Assembly: GCF_015645445.1 (NCBI RefSeq)
Contig: NZ_JADOGI010000027.1
Span: 1 to 64,000 of the forward strand
Direction: 5' to 3'
DNA from: Nonomuraea cypriaca
Lineage (GTDB): Bacteria; Actinomycetota; Actinomycetes; Streptosporangiales; Streptosporangiaceae
DNA: 64,000 nt
Both the position numbers and the translations under genes were made by a program. Below are positions 1-7,901 of the stretch, one piece after another. The notes below the pieces were generated by a model that was not told the DNA's origin, did no database searches, and was given only the letters and a program-made list of their open reading frames with translations. The stretch's first letter is position 1. Every line of letters starts with the position of its first letter.

Positions 1-291
1 GCCGTCGACTTCGCCCCGCTCACCGGCACCTACCGGCGCGAGGGCGTCGCCGTCCACGTCAGCGAGCGGGCCGGCACCCCCCACCTCGTGTACGAGCTCC
101 TCGGCGACATGAAGGACATGTCCCCGCCCATCGAGGCGGACCTCGTACCGGTGTCGAAGACGGTGTTCGCCGCCCGCGGCGACGGGCCGTTGAGCGGGGA
201 GTGGATGCCCGTGGTGTTCTCGACCCTCGCGGACGGCACCGGCTGCGTCTACTTCGGCATGCGCGTCACGCCGAAGGTCACGTCTTCCTGA
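1..291 (+). CDS. C-terminal end of a serine hydrolase (beta-lactamase-like family), partial
   Basis: The reading frame is open from base 1 and ends at a stop at 289-291, so only the last 96 residues of a protein that begins before the window are visible. The segment starts LTGTYRREG and continues with beta-strand-like stretches such as HLVYELLGD and GCVYFGMRV. This resembles the small beta domain that follows the catalytic domain in many beta-lactamase/penicillin-binding-like serine hydrolases of actinomycetes. No catalytic residue lies in the visible part, so the family call is an inference. A GC-rich hairpin follows the stop by about 40 bases. Confidence 0.55.
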   Translation, partial: AVDFAPLTGTYRREGVAVHVSERAGTPHLVYELLGDMKDMSPPIEADLVPVSKTVFAARGDGPLSGEWMPVVFSTLADGTGCVYFGMRVTPKVTSS

Positions 292-331
292 TCGGGCGCA
301 CGTCTCGTCCGGGATCTGGTGTGGTTCTTCA

Positions 332-357
332 GGTGGGGCGGCGAGTGCCACCCCACC
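332..357. terminator. GC-rich hairpin between convergent genes
   Basis: GGTGGGGCGGC pairs with GCCACCCCACC across a four-base loop, with one internal mismatch. It sits between the stop of the partial hydrolase at 291 and the stop of the convergent secDF at 501. There is no T-tract, so it could serve either strand as an intrinsic-like terminator typical of GC-rich genomes. The rest of 292-500 shows no gene. Confidence 0.45.
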
Positions 358-500
358 CCCGGGCGGCCCCGCCGGAGCAGCCTGATCGTCGTCGCCGAAT
401 CCGCTACTGGCCAGGAACTTGCCGAAGGCCGCCCCCATGCCGTCCCGGTGCGGCGCCGAAGGTGAGACCGGGTCCGGAGGCGGAACTCATCGCCGGAATG

Positions 501-2729
501 TCACACCACCGCTCCCGAGCCCTCACGCCGGCGCGGCCCGCGCCGGTCGGCGGGCCGGGGCGGCGGCTTCCTGTCGAACCTGGCCAGCGCGATGGCCACG
601 GGACCGGCCACGAACGCCGACGACAGGGTGCCCGTCACGATGCCCGCGACCAGTGCCATGGCGAAGTCCCGCAGTGAGTCACCGCCGAACGCCATCAGCG
701 CGACCAGGATGAACAGCGCGCCGAGGCCGGTGTTCACGGTACGCGGGAGCGTCTGCAGGATCGCCCCGTTCACCGCGTCGCCGAACGGTTTGCCCGGGTG
801 GGCCGTCCACAGCTCGCGTACCCGGTCGAACACCACGACCTTGTCGTTGACCGAGTACCCGATGATGGTCAGCATCGCGGCGAGGAACACCCCGTCGACC
901 GGCTTGCCCAGCCACGCGAACATCCCCAGCACCACGGCCACGTCCGCGAGCAGCGCCAGCACGGCCGCCGCGCCGAACGTCCACCTGAACCTGGCCGCCA
1001 GATAGAGCAGCTGCATGGCCACGGCCACGGCGAGCGCGACCAGGGCGTTGCGGCGCAGCTCCGCGCCCAGGCTCGGGCCGATGAACTCCTCGCGCCGCTT
1101 GGTCACCTCGCCCCCGTGCCGCTCCAGGGCCTGCTCGATCGCGGCCACCTCGTCGAGGCCGAGCCGCGCGGCCCGTACGGAGACGCCGTCGCCGCCCGAC
1201 TGCACCACCGCCGACGGGACCCCGGCGCGCGCCACGGCCTCGCCGGCCACGTCGGCAGGGATCGGCCGGGCGGTGGCGAACTCCACGAGCCGCCCGCCGG
1301 TGAACTCGACGCCGAAGTTCAGCCCACGGGCGGCCAGCCCGGCGGCGGCCACCGCGACGAGCCCGCCCGCGATCGCCAGCCACCACCGCCTGGCCGCCAT
1401 AAGCCGGAGGTTCCTGCGGGTCAGCCAGGTCCTGACGGCTCCGGGCGAGCCCAGACCTGACGCACGCGGCCCGATCCTGCCGATGGCGGATCCGGTGAGC
1501 ACACGGGTGATCAGCATGGCGGAGATGAGCGAGGCCAGCACGCCGATCGCCAGCGTCACCCCGAACCCCCTGACCGGCCCGGAAGCCAGCCAGAACAGCA
1601 GGCCGGCGGAGATCAGCGTGGTGACGTTGGAGTCCGCGATCGCGCTCCAGGCGTTCTGGAACCCGCGTTCCAGCGCCGCCCGCAGCCCCCGGCCTGGCGC
1701 CTGGGCGTACTCTTCCCTGGCCCGCTCGAACACCAGCACGTTGGCGTCGATGGCCATGCCGATCGCCAGCACGAACCCGGCCAGCCCCGGCAGCGTGAAC
1801 GTCGCGCCCATGGCCACCAGCGCCGCGTACGAGATCAGGCCGTAGCAGGCCAGCGCGAGTGCCGCCAGCAGGCCGGTCACGCGGTAGACGGCGACGATGA
1901 AAACGGCCGTCAGGAGCAGGCCCACGACCGCCGCCTTGGCGCTGGCCTCGATGGCCGCCGTCCCGAGCGTCGGACCGACCGTACGCTGTTCGACCAGGTC
2001 GAGCGGGACGGGCAGCGCGCCGCCCTTGATGAGCACGGCCAGGTCGCGCGCCTCCTCGTGGGTGAACGAGCTGGCGATGTCGGCGCTCCCGCCCGCGATC
2101 CCGGTACGGCACGGCACCGACGGGTCGAGCGGCGGCGAGGAGATGATCTCCTCGTCCAGCACGATCGCGATCCTGCGCTTGGGATCGCCGGGCGGCTCGC
2201 AGGCGGCGGTGCCGGTCAGCCGCTGCCAGGCGCCCGCGTCGCGGAAGTCGAGGCTCACCCACCAGCCGGGCCCGCGCTGGGGGTCGCTCTGCTCGGCGGC
2301 GTCGCGCACGCCCTCGCCGCTGATGGCCGCGGGGCCGAGCGTCAGCAGCCCGCCGTTCTCGTCGCGTACGCCTTCCTGATCGCCCAGGACGGGATGGAAC
2401 GCGAGCTGCGCGGTCTTACCGATGACCTCGGCGGCCTGGCGCGGGTCGAGCACGCCGGGCAGCTCGACGATGATCCGCCGCTCGCCGGAGCGGACCAGGG
2501 TGGGATCGACCACGCCGAGCGCGTCCGCCCGCTGGCGGAGCACGTCGAGCGCGCGGTCGGTGGCGGCGGCGTCCGCCTTGACGGTGGGCGAGTCCTTCGT
2601 CTCGAAGACGAGCTGGGTACCGCCGCGTAAGTCGAGGCCCAGGCGCGGCGCGATGGTGAGGGCCAGGGCTGATGAGATCGCGATGACGGCGAGCGCCGTC
2701 ACCGCACGCCAGAACGGCGCACGGGACAT
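501..2729 (-). CDS. secDF: Fused protein-export protein SecDF
   Basis: A 742-residue membrane protein that joins SecD and SecF, the proton-driven accessory factors that pull exported proteins through SecYEG. After a first membrane helix comes the SecD signature LGLDLRGG (about residues 30-37). The SecD membrane half carries GMAIDANVLVFERAREE (about 330-345). The SecF half then opens with NFGVEFTGG (about 465) and carries IGYSVNDKVVVFDRV (about 640). The ATG at 2729 is preferred to the GTG at 2741 because GGAGG lies seven bases before it. A small exported protein lies 39 bases upstream on the same strand. Actinomycetes usually have separate secD and secF beside yajC; a single-chain form in an accessory setting suggests a paralogue of the housekeeping pair. 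Confidence 0.9.
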   Translation of the reverse strand: MSRAPFWRAVTALAVIAISSALALTIAPRLGLDLRGGTQLVFETKDSPTVKADAAATDRALDVLRQRADALGVVDPTLVRSGERRIIVELPGVLDPRQAAEVIGKTAQLAFHPVLGDQEGVRDENGGLLTLGPAAISGEGVRDAAEQSDPQRGPGWWVSLDFRDAGAWQRLTGTAACEPPGDPKRRIAIVLDEEIISSPPLDPSVPCRTGIAGGSADIASSFTHEEARDLAVLIKGGALPVPLDLVEQRTVGPTLGTAAIEASAKAAVVGLLLTAVFIVAVYRVTGLLAALALACYGLISYAALVAMGATFTLPGLAGFVLAIGMAIDANVLVFERAREEYAQAPGRGLRAALERGFQNAWSAIADSNVTTLISAGLLFWLASGPVRGFGVTLAIGVLASLISAMLITRVLTGSAIGRIGPRASGLGSPGAVRTWLTRRNLRLMAARRWWLAIAGGLVAVAAAGLAARGLNFGVEFTGGRLVEFATARPIPADVAGEAVARAGVPSAVVQSGGDGVSVRAARLGLDEVAAIEQALERHGGEVTKRREEFIGPSLGAELRRNALVALAVAVAMQLLYLAARFRWTFGAAAVLALLADVAVVLGMFAWLGKPVDGVFLAAMLTIIGYSVNDKVVVFDRVRELWTAHPGKPFGDAVNGAILQTLPRTVNTGLGALFILVALMAFGGDSLRDFAMALVAGIVTGTLSSAFVAGPVAIALARFDRKPPPRPADRRGPRRREGSGAVV

Positions 2730-2768
2730 GGAAGCCTCCACAGGCTCGGACGTGCGGAAAAGGGGACT

Positions 2769-3131
2769 TCAGAACCCTGTGGAGGGTGGCCCGCGCGCCG
2801 GGGCCGTCGTGGGGCGGCGATCCGCGGGCGCGTCGGCGGCCACGGGGGCTGCGACGACGGCCCACGTCGGCCGGGGTTGCCGGTGCCCGGAGGGGAGCAC
2901 GGCGGGCCCGGCCGGGGCGGCCAGGCCGAGCAGGCCGTTTCCGGCCCGCATGGTGGTGTCGCGCGGCGGCTCCTGGCGTACCCCCTGCGGGTCGTGCGCC
3001 CACGCGGCCGCCATGCGTACGACGGCGGACTGGGTCGCCGCGGCGGTGTGCGGGGAGGTCGCGGGCAGGATCGTCGCCGGCAGGAACCAGGACAGCAGGA
3101 AGACCAGCGCGGCAGGCAGTCTGCTCCGCAC
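2769..3131 (-). CDS. Small exported or membrane-anchored hypothetical protein
   Basis: A 120-residue protein of unknown function. The N-terminus VRSRLPAALVFLLSWFLPA is a positively charged start followed by a hydrophobic stretch, as in a signal peptide or anchor. The remainder is rich in Ala, Pro and Arg with no recognised domain. The GTG start at 3131 is chosen because a long purine run (GGGAGGAGGAGG) stands just upstream. It is probably co-transcribed with secDF. Confidence 0.55.
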   Translation of the reverse strand: MRSRLPAALVFLLSWFLPATILPATSPHTAAATQSAVVRMAAAWAHDPQGVRQEPPRDTTMRAGNGLLGLAAPAGPAVLPSGHRQPRPTWAVVAAPVAADAPADRRPTTAPARGPPSTGF

Positions 3132-3212
3132 CGCCTCCTCCTCCCTGTCCGTGCCCCTCACCGTAGCCCGGCCCCGGCCCGCCCGCGCGTCCCGCTGGTC
3201 GCCGCGAGGACG

Positions 3213-4145
3213 TCAGCCGGTCTTCTCCAGCGTGAGCGGCGGGTGCTCGCGCCACTGCGCGAGCAGGGGTTCGAGCATCGGGCCCAGCTCCGGCATCTGG
3301 GTGGCGAGCGCCAGGGCCGCCACTGCCTGGAGCAGCCTGGCCCGCTCCATCCACGCCAGCAGCTCGGGGTCCACCCGCCTGCCGCCCGCCCGCTCGTACT
3401 CCTCGACGGCGCGCGGTCCCGCCCCGGCCAGGTCCCACTCGACGGGCCCCCGCGTGACGTCCTCGAAGTCGCCGAAAAGGTGCCCGTGCGCCGTCAGCAG
3501 CACGTTGTACGGCGGCGAGTCCCCATGCAGCGTCTGCGGCCGGGCTCCGGGAAAGTAGCGGGTCAGGTCACCGGCGAGCGTCTCGGCCACGGCGTATTCC
3601 CGCTCGGCCCGGTCCAGATCGGCCGCCGTCAGCGGCTCCGGCCGGTGCGCGCGCAGCCGGGACAGCAGCTGCTCGACCCCCGGCACCAGCGGGGTCAGCA
3701 CCGGCAGCTCGACGGGGCAATCCGCCATCAGGCGGTGCAGCTCGGCAACCCAGCCGGTCTGCTCCGCGAAGCGGCCCTCCAGCTCCTCCGGGCGCGCGTC
3801 GCGGATGGAGTCGCGCTCGTCCACGTATTCCCAGAACGTCAGCGACCTGTCGTCGCACTCGACCGGCTCGCGCGGCACCAGCGGGCTGGGCGGCACGACC
3901 GGCGCGCCGCGGTCGGCCAGCCAGCCCACCACGGCCAGTTCGCGCCGCTGCCTGGCCGCCTGCTCGTCGGCGGAGGAGAACGTCAAGGAAGGGACGCGCA
4001 CCACGACCGGGTCGGGCGCGAGGTGGACCTGCACGTTGAACACGTCGTAGAGGACACGCGGCTCCCGCGCGGCCAGCCCGAGCCGCCGCCCCGCCCGCGT
4101 CGCCAGTTTCAGGGCGTTCTTCGCGCGTTCGCTGAGGTCGGCCAT
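3213..4145 (-). CDS. Aminoglycoside-phosphotransferase-fold kinase
   Basis: A 310-residue protein with the APH/choline-kinase fold, which transfers phosphate from ATP to a small-molecule hydroxyl. The catalytic loop is recognisable as TLHGDSPPYNVLL (about residues 205-217; family consensus HGDxxxxN), followed by the metal-binding segment FGDFEDV. The family is broad and the substrate cannot be told from sequence; it need not be an antibiotic. The ATG at 4145 is favoured over upstream ATGs because GGAAGG precedes it by nine bases. It is a stand-alone gene. Confidence 0.8.
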   Translation of the reverse strand: MADLSERAKNALKLATRAGRRLGLAAREPRVLYDVFNVQVHLAPDPVVVRVPSLTFSSADEQAARQRRELAVVGWLADRGAPVVPPSPLVPREPVECDDRSLTFWEYVDERDSIRDARPEELEGRFAEQTGWVAELHRLMADCPVELPVLTPLVPGVEQLLSRLRAHRPEPLTAADLDRAEREYAVAETLAGDLTRYFPGARPQTLHGDSPPYNVLLTAHGHLFGDFEDVTRGPVEWDLAGAGPRAVEEYERAGGRRVDPELLAWMERARLLQAVAALALATQMPELGPMLEPLLAQWREHPPLTLEKTG

Positions 4146-4226
4146 TCGCGTCATCCTTCCTGGCGGCCGCCATGGAGTCAAACGATCATGCCAAGCGCGG
4201 GCCGGCGTAGCTCCAGCGGAAAGTGA

Positions 4227-4790
4227 CTACCCCCGCCGGGCGATGGTGAGCATGTGCCCGCTGACGCCGAGAAGTGACGGCACGCACTCCATCGAGCGTT
4301 GGGCGTCGAGCATGAGCGCCCTGCGTTCCGGGTCGTCGAGCCAGTCGTTGACATCGCCGTAGAGGTGGAAGGCGCCCTCCAGCCCGTATCGCCGGGCTTC
4401 GGGCAGACCGGCGTCGGCGAATTCGCCGGGGACCTCGTCGGGCTCATGGAGGTAGGCGGTGAAGCCGCGCATCGGGGAAAGCATGATCCCGTTCGTCATG
4501 GCCTTGTGCGCGGCCTGCCGTTGCCGTTCATCCACGTAATGGCCCAGGTAGACCGAGTCGTGCACGGCCGCGTAGCGGTTGATGGTGGCGGCCGCAACCA
4601 CGCCGCCGGGCCGTACGGCGCGTGCCGCCTCCGTCAGGGCCCGCACCCGATCCGCCCGCTCGGCCAGATGGTAGAGCGGGCCCAGCAGCAGGACCGCGTC
4701 CACGCTCGCGTCAGGCAACGGCAGGTGCCGGGCGTCACCCTGCCGCGCCGTCACCCCGGGCAGCCGGGTCGTGTTGGCCGGTCCGGGGCA
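4227..4790 (-). pseudogene. Class I SAM-dependent methyltransferase, N-terminus lost
   Basis: The C-terminal two thirds of a small-molecule methyltransferase is clear: QGDARHLPLPDASVDAVLLL (the post-II acidic region and motif IV), GPLYHL, then ARAVRPGGVV (the post-motif-IV helix). The reading frame continues upstream but loses family resemblance at about 4785. The glycine-rich SAM-binding motif I that should precede QGDAR is absent. Without motif I the protein should not bind SAM, so this is called a 5'-deleted remnant. An unrelated small gene on the other strand begins at 4894. Confidence 0.7.
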
Positions 4791-4893
4791 CCGGCAACTG
4801 ATTTTGCGCGCTGCTCTTTCCCACCGGTACGTTTCGGTCAAGACTTGCCCGCGGGAGATCTGGTGGCCGCGCGCTCGGGTAGGCGCGGTCCGC

Positions 4894-5013
4894 ATGAGGT
4901 TCGGAAGCTGGGACGTGCGGATCCTGGGCGGCTGGATGGGCTGCCTGGCGATGATCGTCCTGTCGATCCTGCTGTCCATCGTGCTCACGGTCGTCGTCAA
5001 CCTGCTCCTGTAG
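4894..5013 (+). CDS. Very small membrane protein (39 residues)
   Basis: MRFGSWDVRILGGWMGCLAM is followed by a single hydrophobic helix that runs to the C-terminus (MIVLSILLSIVLTVVVNLLL). The organisation, a short charged head plus one transmembrane segment, is a plausible micro-protein, and its composition is not that of a random frame. Its function is unknown. No strong ribosome site is seen before the ATG. Its end overlaps the convergent alpha/beta hydrolase by 17 bases. Confidence 0.5.
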   Translation: MRFGSWDVRILGGWMGCLAMIVLSILLSIVLTVVVNLLL

Positions 5014-5854
5014 GAGCGTTCGCGGTCCAGAATCGATCCAGTTCGTCGCAGATGAAGTCGGTCCGCTCCTGGAACACCCAGTGGCCGCACCGCTCGATGA
5101 CACCGCCTTGCGCCGTCGTCGCGATGGCCTTCGCGCTGTCGATGCAGTGGGATCCGAAGGACGATCGGCCGCCCCACGCCATCATCGGCACCGTCAGCTT
5201 CTCTGCGGCCAGTTCCTTGGTCTGCTCGGCCATCTGCGGAATGAACCCATAAAGGTTGAGACTGGCGCGCAGGTTACCCGGCTGGCGCATCTGCGTGGCA
5301 TAGGCCTGGATTTCAGATTCCGGCACCGCAGTCGGATCGTAGGCGAAATCCCGGAAGAAGTGCCGCAAGTACTCCTCTTCGCGCCCCTCGACGAGAAAAC
5401 GCGTGATGTCCATGTTCATGTGCATCCCGAGGTGCCAATAGGAAACTCGGGGATCCACGTAACCCGGGTAGTCGAGGCCGAAGAACGGCGTTTCGATCGT
5501 CGCGAGCGACAGGGCGCGACCCGTCGCCATATAGGCGAGCGCGACAGCGGACGGCCCGCCGAGATCGTGGCTGAGCACGTGAAAACGCTCAGCTTTTTCC
5601 GCGTCGAGCAGGCCCAGCATGTCGGCCGCGATCGTTTTCGGCTCGTAGCCACTGAACGGCTTCTCGCTGTCGGCGAACCCCCTCAGGTCCGGGGCGATGA
5701 AGCGATACTTGTGGCCCAGCCTCTCCATGATGACCAGATACTCGCGGTGTGTTTCCGGCCAGCCATGCAGACACAGCACGATCGGCCCCGACCCGGCGGT
5801 GACGTAATGAAGCCGCACGCCGTTGGTCTCGGCACGATCGTGTTTCATCTCCAT
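4997..5854 (-). CDS. Alpha/beta hydrolase, epoxide-hydrolase/haloalkane-dehalogenase type
   Basis: A 285-residue alpha/beta-fold hydrolase. CLHGWPETH (about residues 28-36) supplies the HGWP oxyanion-hole motif typical of epoxide hydrolases. SHDLGG (about 95-100) places an Asp at the nucleophile elbow, and GHWVFQE near the C-terminus gives the catalytic His. An Asp nucleophile indicates epoxide or haloalkane hydrolysis rather than esterase activity; the substrate is unknown. By eye the gene is less GC-rich at third positions than its neighbours, which could reflect recent acquisition. Confidence 0.85.
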   Translation of the reverse strand: MEMKHDRAETNGVRLHYVTAGSGPIVLCLHGWPETHREYLVIMERLGHKYRFIAPDLRGFADSEKPFSGYEPKTIAADMLGLLDAEKAERFHVLSHDLGGPSAVALAYMATGRALSLATIETPFFGLDYPGYVDPRVSYWHLGMHMNMDITRFLVEGREEEYLRHFFRDFAYDPTAVPESEIQAYATQMRQPGNLRASLNLYGFIPQMAEQTKELAAEKLTVPMMAWGGRSSFGSHCIDSAKAIATTAQGGVIERCGHWVFQERTDFICDELDRFWTANAPTGAG

Positions 5855-5898
5855 CAGTCGCAGCTACCCACCCCCTGCCTGGTCATTCCGCAGGGCGT

Positions 5899-6255
5899 TC
5901 AGCGCGCGACGGCGACGGCGAGGGAGAGGGACGCGACGGCCAGGATCAGGAAGCAGCCGGGAATCGCCGTCTTCACGTACACGCGGGCCCGTACGTGCGT
6001 GGCGATGGCACCGAGGAAGAACAGGATGAGCCCGGCCGCGGCGGCGACGCCGATCCAGTCGACGCCCAGCAACCCCAGGAGCAGCCCGACCGCTCCGGCG
6101 GCCTTGAGCCCGCCGAGCAGCGGCAGCCAGGACCGCGGGATCCCCAGTTCGGCCATGTTGCCGAGGACGAACCCGGCCCTGAGGAAGTCGGCGATCGCGG
6201 CCCAGGCGTTGACCGCGATCGTGACGACGGTGACGATCGCGTACGCGGTGAACAT
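5899..6255 (-). CDS. DoxX-like integral membrane protein
   Basis: A 118-residue protein with four hydrophobic segments and the pattern ADFLRAGFVLGNMAELGIPR typical of the DoxX-like family. Members are small four-helix membrane proteins often placed beside oxidoreductases or LysR regulators; their biochemical role is poorly defined. It lies just downstream of a truncated small gene and divergent from a LysR regulator, which probably controls it. Confidence 0.75.
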   Translation of the reverse strand: MFTAYAIVTVVTIAVNAWAAIADFLRAGFVLGNMAELGIPRSWLPLLGGLKAAGAVGLLLGLLGVDWIGVAAAAGLILFFLGAIATHVRARVYVKTAIPGCFLILAVASLSLAVAVAR

Positions 6256-6271
6256 GGAGCAGGCCCCCCGC

Positions 6272-6373
6272 TCAGCCGAGCAGGCGGAAGGCCGCGAAAG
6301 CCTTCTCGATCGCGTCGGTGACCTCCGCGACGCCTTCCCCGGCCACCTTGTAACGGATCATCAGAACGGGCAT
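6272..6373 (-). pseudogene. N-terminal fragment of a small conserved protein (34 residues)
   Basis: MPVLMIRYKVAGEGVAEVTD is followed by an amphipathic helix AIEKAFAAFRLL and then a stop. The beginning matches what I recall of a ~100-residue actinobacterial ferredoxin-fold protein that starts MPVLMIRY; the expected second half is missing. A good ribosome site (GAGGAGA) precedes the ATG, so the gene was probably functional before 3' loss. It stands first in the DoxX transcript and faces the LysR gene. Confidence 0.5.
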
Positions 6374-6406
6374 GACGTCTCCTCTCATCGATCGGTCGCT
6401 CGACCA

Positions 6407-6424
6407 CCTCCAGCCTCGTGGAGG
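6407..6424. promoter_or_regulatory. Inverted repeat in the LysR/DoxX divergent promoter
   Basis: CCTCCA and TGGAGG flank a six-base centre in the 93-base gap between the truncated small gene and the LysR gene. Its position suits a LysR-type regulatory site, though the classical T-N11-A pattern is not obvious. The role is inferred from location. Confidence 0.35.
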
Positions 6425-6452
6425 CCCGTTCTCGGCGTCCAATACCTGCGTC

Positions 6453-6458
6453 TATAAC
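6453..6458 (+). promoter_or_regulatory. Putative -10 element of a leaderless LysR transcript
   Basis: TATAAC ends eight bases before the ATG at 6467, and no Shine-Dalgarno sequence is present. The start of transcription would fall on or next to the start codon, giving a leaderless mRNA, which is common in actinomycetes. Confidence 0.45.
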
Positions 6459-6466
6459 CTGTTGGC

Positions 6467-7354
6467 ATGGATGTCGACACCCGGCTGCTGCGTTACTTCG
6501 CCGCTGTGGCGGAGGAAGGAAGCCTCACCCGCGCCGCGGAATGGCTGTACGTGTCGCAGCCGGCCCTGACCAAGCAGATCAAACAGCTGGAAGCCCAGGT
6601 CGGAGTGACGCTGTTCACCCGGTCCCGGGCCGGCATGGTCCTCACGGAACCGGGCAGGGCCCTGGCAGCACAGGTGCCCGCCCTGCTGGCTGGATGGGAC
6701 CGGACGCTGCGGGAGACCAGGAGCGCGGCCCGCCGGGCGGCCCGCGTGCTACGGGTCGGCTTCCTGGCCAGCGCCGCCAACGAGGCCACCCAGCACATCA
6801 TCGCCGAGTTCGCCCGCCTGAGGCCCGGCTGGCGGGCCGACATGCGGCAGGCGTCCTGGGCCAACCCGACGGCCGGGCTCACCCACGGCGACGTCGACGC
6901 CGCCCTGCTGCGGCTGCCCTTCCCCGGCCAGGACAGCCTGCGCGTGGAGGTGCTGTTCACCGAGCCGCGCTGCGTCGCGCTGCCCACGGCCCACCCGTTG
7001 GCCGTACGCGAGCAGATCGCCTTCATGGACCTGTGGGACGAGCCGTTCGTGGCGGCCCCGGCGGAAACGGGCCGGTGGCGGGACTACTGGCTGGCCGTCG
7101 ACGAACGCGACGGCCACCCGGCCCGCGTCGGCGCCGTCACCGACCAACCGGACGAATGGCTCAGCGCCATCGCCAACGGTTACGGCATCGCCCTCGCCCC
7201 CGAATCGGCCGCCCGCTTCTACGCCCGTCCCGGGGTGATCTACCGGCCCGTCACCGGAGTCAGCCCCACCCAGGTCGGCGTGGCCTGGAGTCCCGCCGAC
7301 GACGCCAACCCCGTCGTCCAGGACTTCGTCCGTTGCTGCCTGGACACAAGGTGA
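6467..7354 (+). CDS. LysR-family transcriptional regulator
   Basis: A 295-residue LTTR. The N-terminal winged helix-turn-helix is clear (LLRYFAAVAEEGSLTRAAEW then LYVSQPALTKQIKQLE, residues 7-45), followed by a linker helix and a periplasmic-binding-protein-like effector domain from about residue 90. It normally binds DNA as a tetramer and senses a small ligand. It is divergent from the DoxX pair, its likely target. The start is the ATG after the TATAAC box; no ribosome site is present. Confidence 0.9.
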   Translation: MDVDTRLLRYFAAVAEEGSLTRAAEWLYVSQPALTKQIKQLEAQVGVTLFTRSRAGMVLTEPGRALAAQVPALLAGWDRTLRETRSAARRAARVLRVGFLASAANEATQHIIAEFARLRPGWRADMRQASWANPTAGLTHGDVDAALLRLPFPGQDSLRVEVLFTEPRCVALPTAHPLAVREQIAFMDLWDEPFVAAPAETGRWRDYWLAVDERDGHPARVGAVTDQPDEWLSAIANGYGIALAPESAARFYARPGVIYRPVTGVSPTQVGVAWSPADDANPVVQDFVRCCLDTR

Positions 7355-7640
7355 TCACGCGAGGGCGTACGCGACGAACAGCACGGCGGGGACGACCGCG
7401 CCCGCCCAGCGTTTCCTCTCCGACGGCAGGGTGGGCCAGCGGACGGCCGTGACCACCGCCCCCGCCGCCAGGATGCCCACGCCCACGCGCAGAGCACCGG
7501 CGAGATCACGGTCCACGCGCCGACCTCGCGTCCGAGCAGGAGGATCAGGGCCGCCCACAGGAAACTCGAGACCGCGTGAGGCCGGTCGAGATCGGCCTTC
7601 CTGACGGCCGTGAACGTTCGCCCGAGGCGGGCGGCCCACC
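7355..7640 (-). pseudogene. Small membrane protein broken by a frameshift
   Basis: Two minus-strand frames carry complementary parts of one hydrophobic protein. The upstream frame reads FTAVRKADLDRPHAVSS then FLWAALILLLGREVGAWTV. The downstream frame, entered near 7510, reads GALRVGVGILAAGAVVTAVR and ends PAVLFVAYALA at the stop at 7355. Neither half is convincing alone; together they make two or three membrane helices. No start codon with a ribosome site is seen. The plus strand at 7660-7749 also has a short C-terminal-like tail (EGLRRLGDIPDTPALPDG), a further possible fragment. Confidence 0.5.
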
Positions 7641-7901
7641 CCGCGCCATCGCCTCCTCCACGCCGGCCGAGGGCCTGCGGCGGCTCGGCGACATCCCTGA
7701 CACCCCCGCCCTCCCCGACGGCGGCGGCGTGACCGAGGAGGAAGTGTAGGCCCTCAGGGGCACGGCGAATCGTCCGCCGTGCCCGGCCTGGCTGCTCCTG
7801 TCCGCCGTGGTGTCATGCTGGTTCGGGCGAGGCGGTCCCGTCTCGGGGTGGTTGGTGTCGGTTCCCGCCGCCCGCCGCGACTGGGGCGGCGAGAGGGTGG
7901 T

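Noticed and set aside
679-2262. Long Arg/Gly-rich open frame inside secDF on the same strand
   Set aside because: It is a shifted reading of secDF with Arg-rich composition and no domain; the SecDF frame carries all family motifs.
2416-4226. Long plus and minus frames over the small exported protein and the APH-like kinase
   Set aside because: Compositionally biased shadows of the kinase and exported-protein genes; no start with a ribosome site.
5081-6457. 458-codon plus-strand frame over the alpha/beta hydrolase and DoxX genes
   Set aside because: Antisense to two genes with clear family motifs; biased composition.
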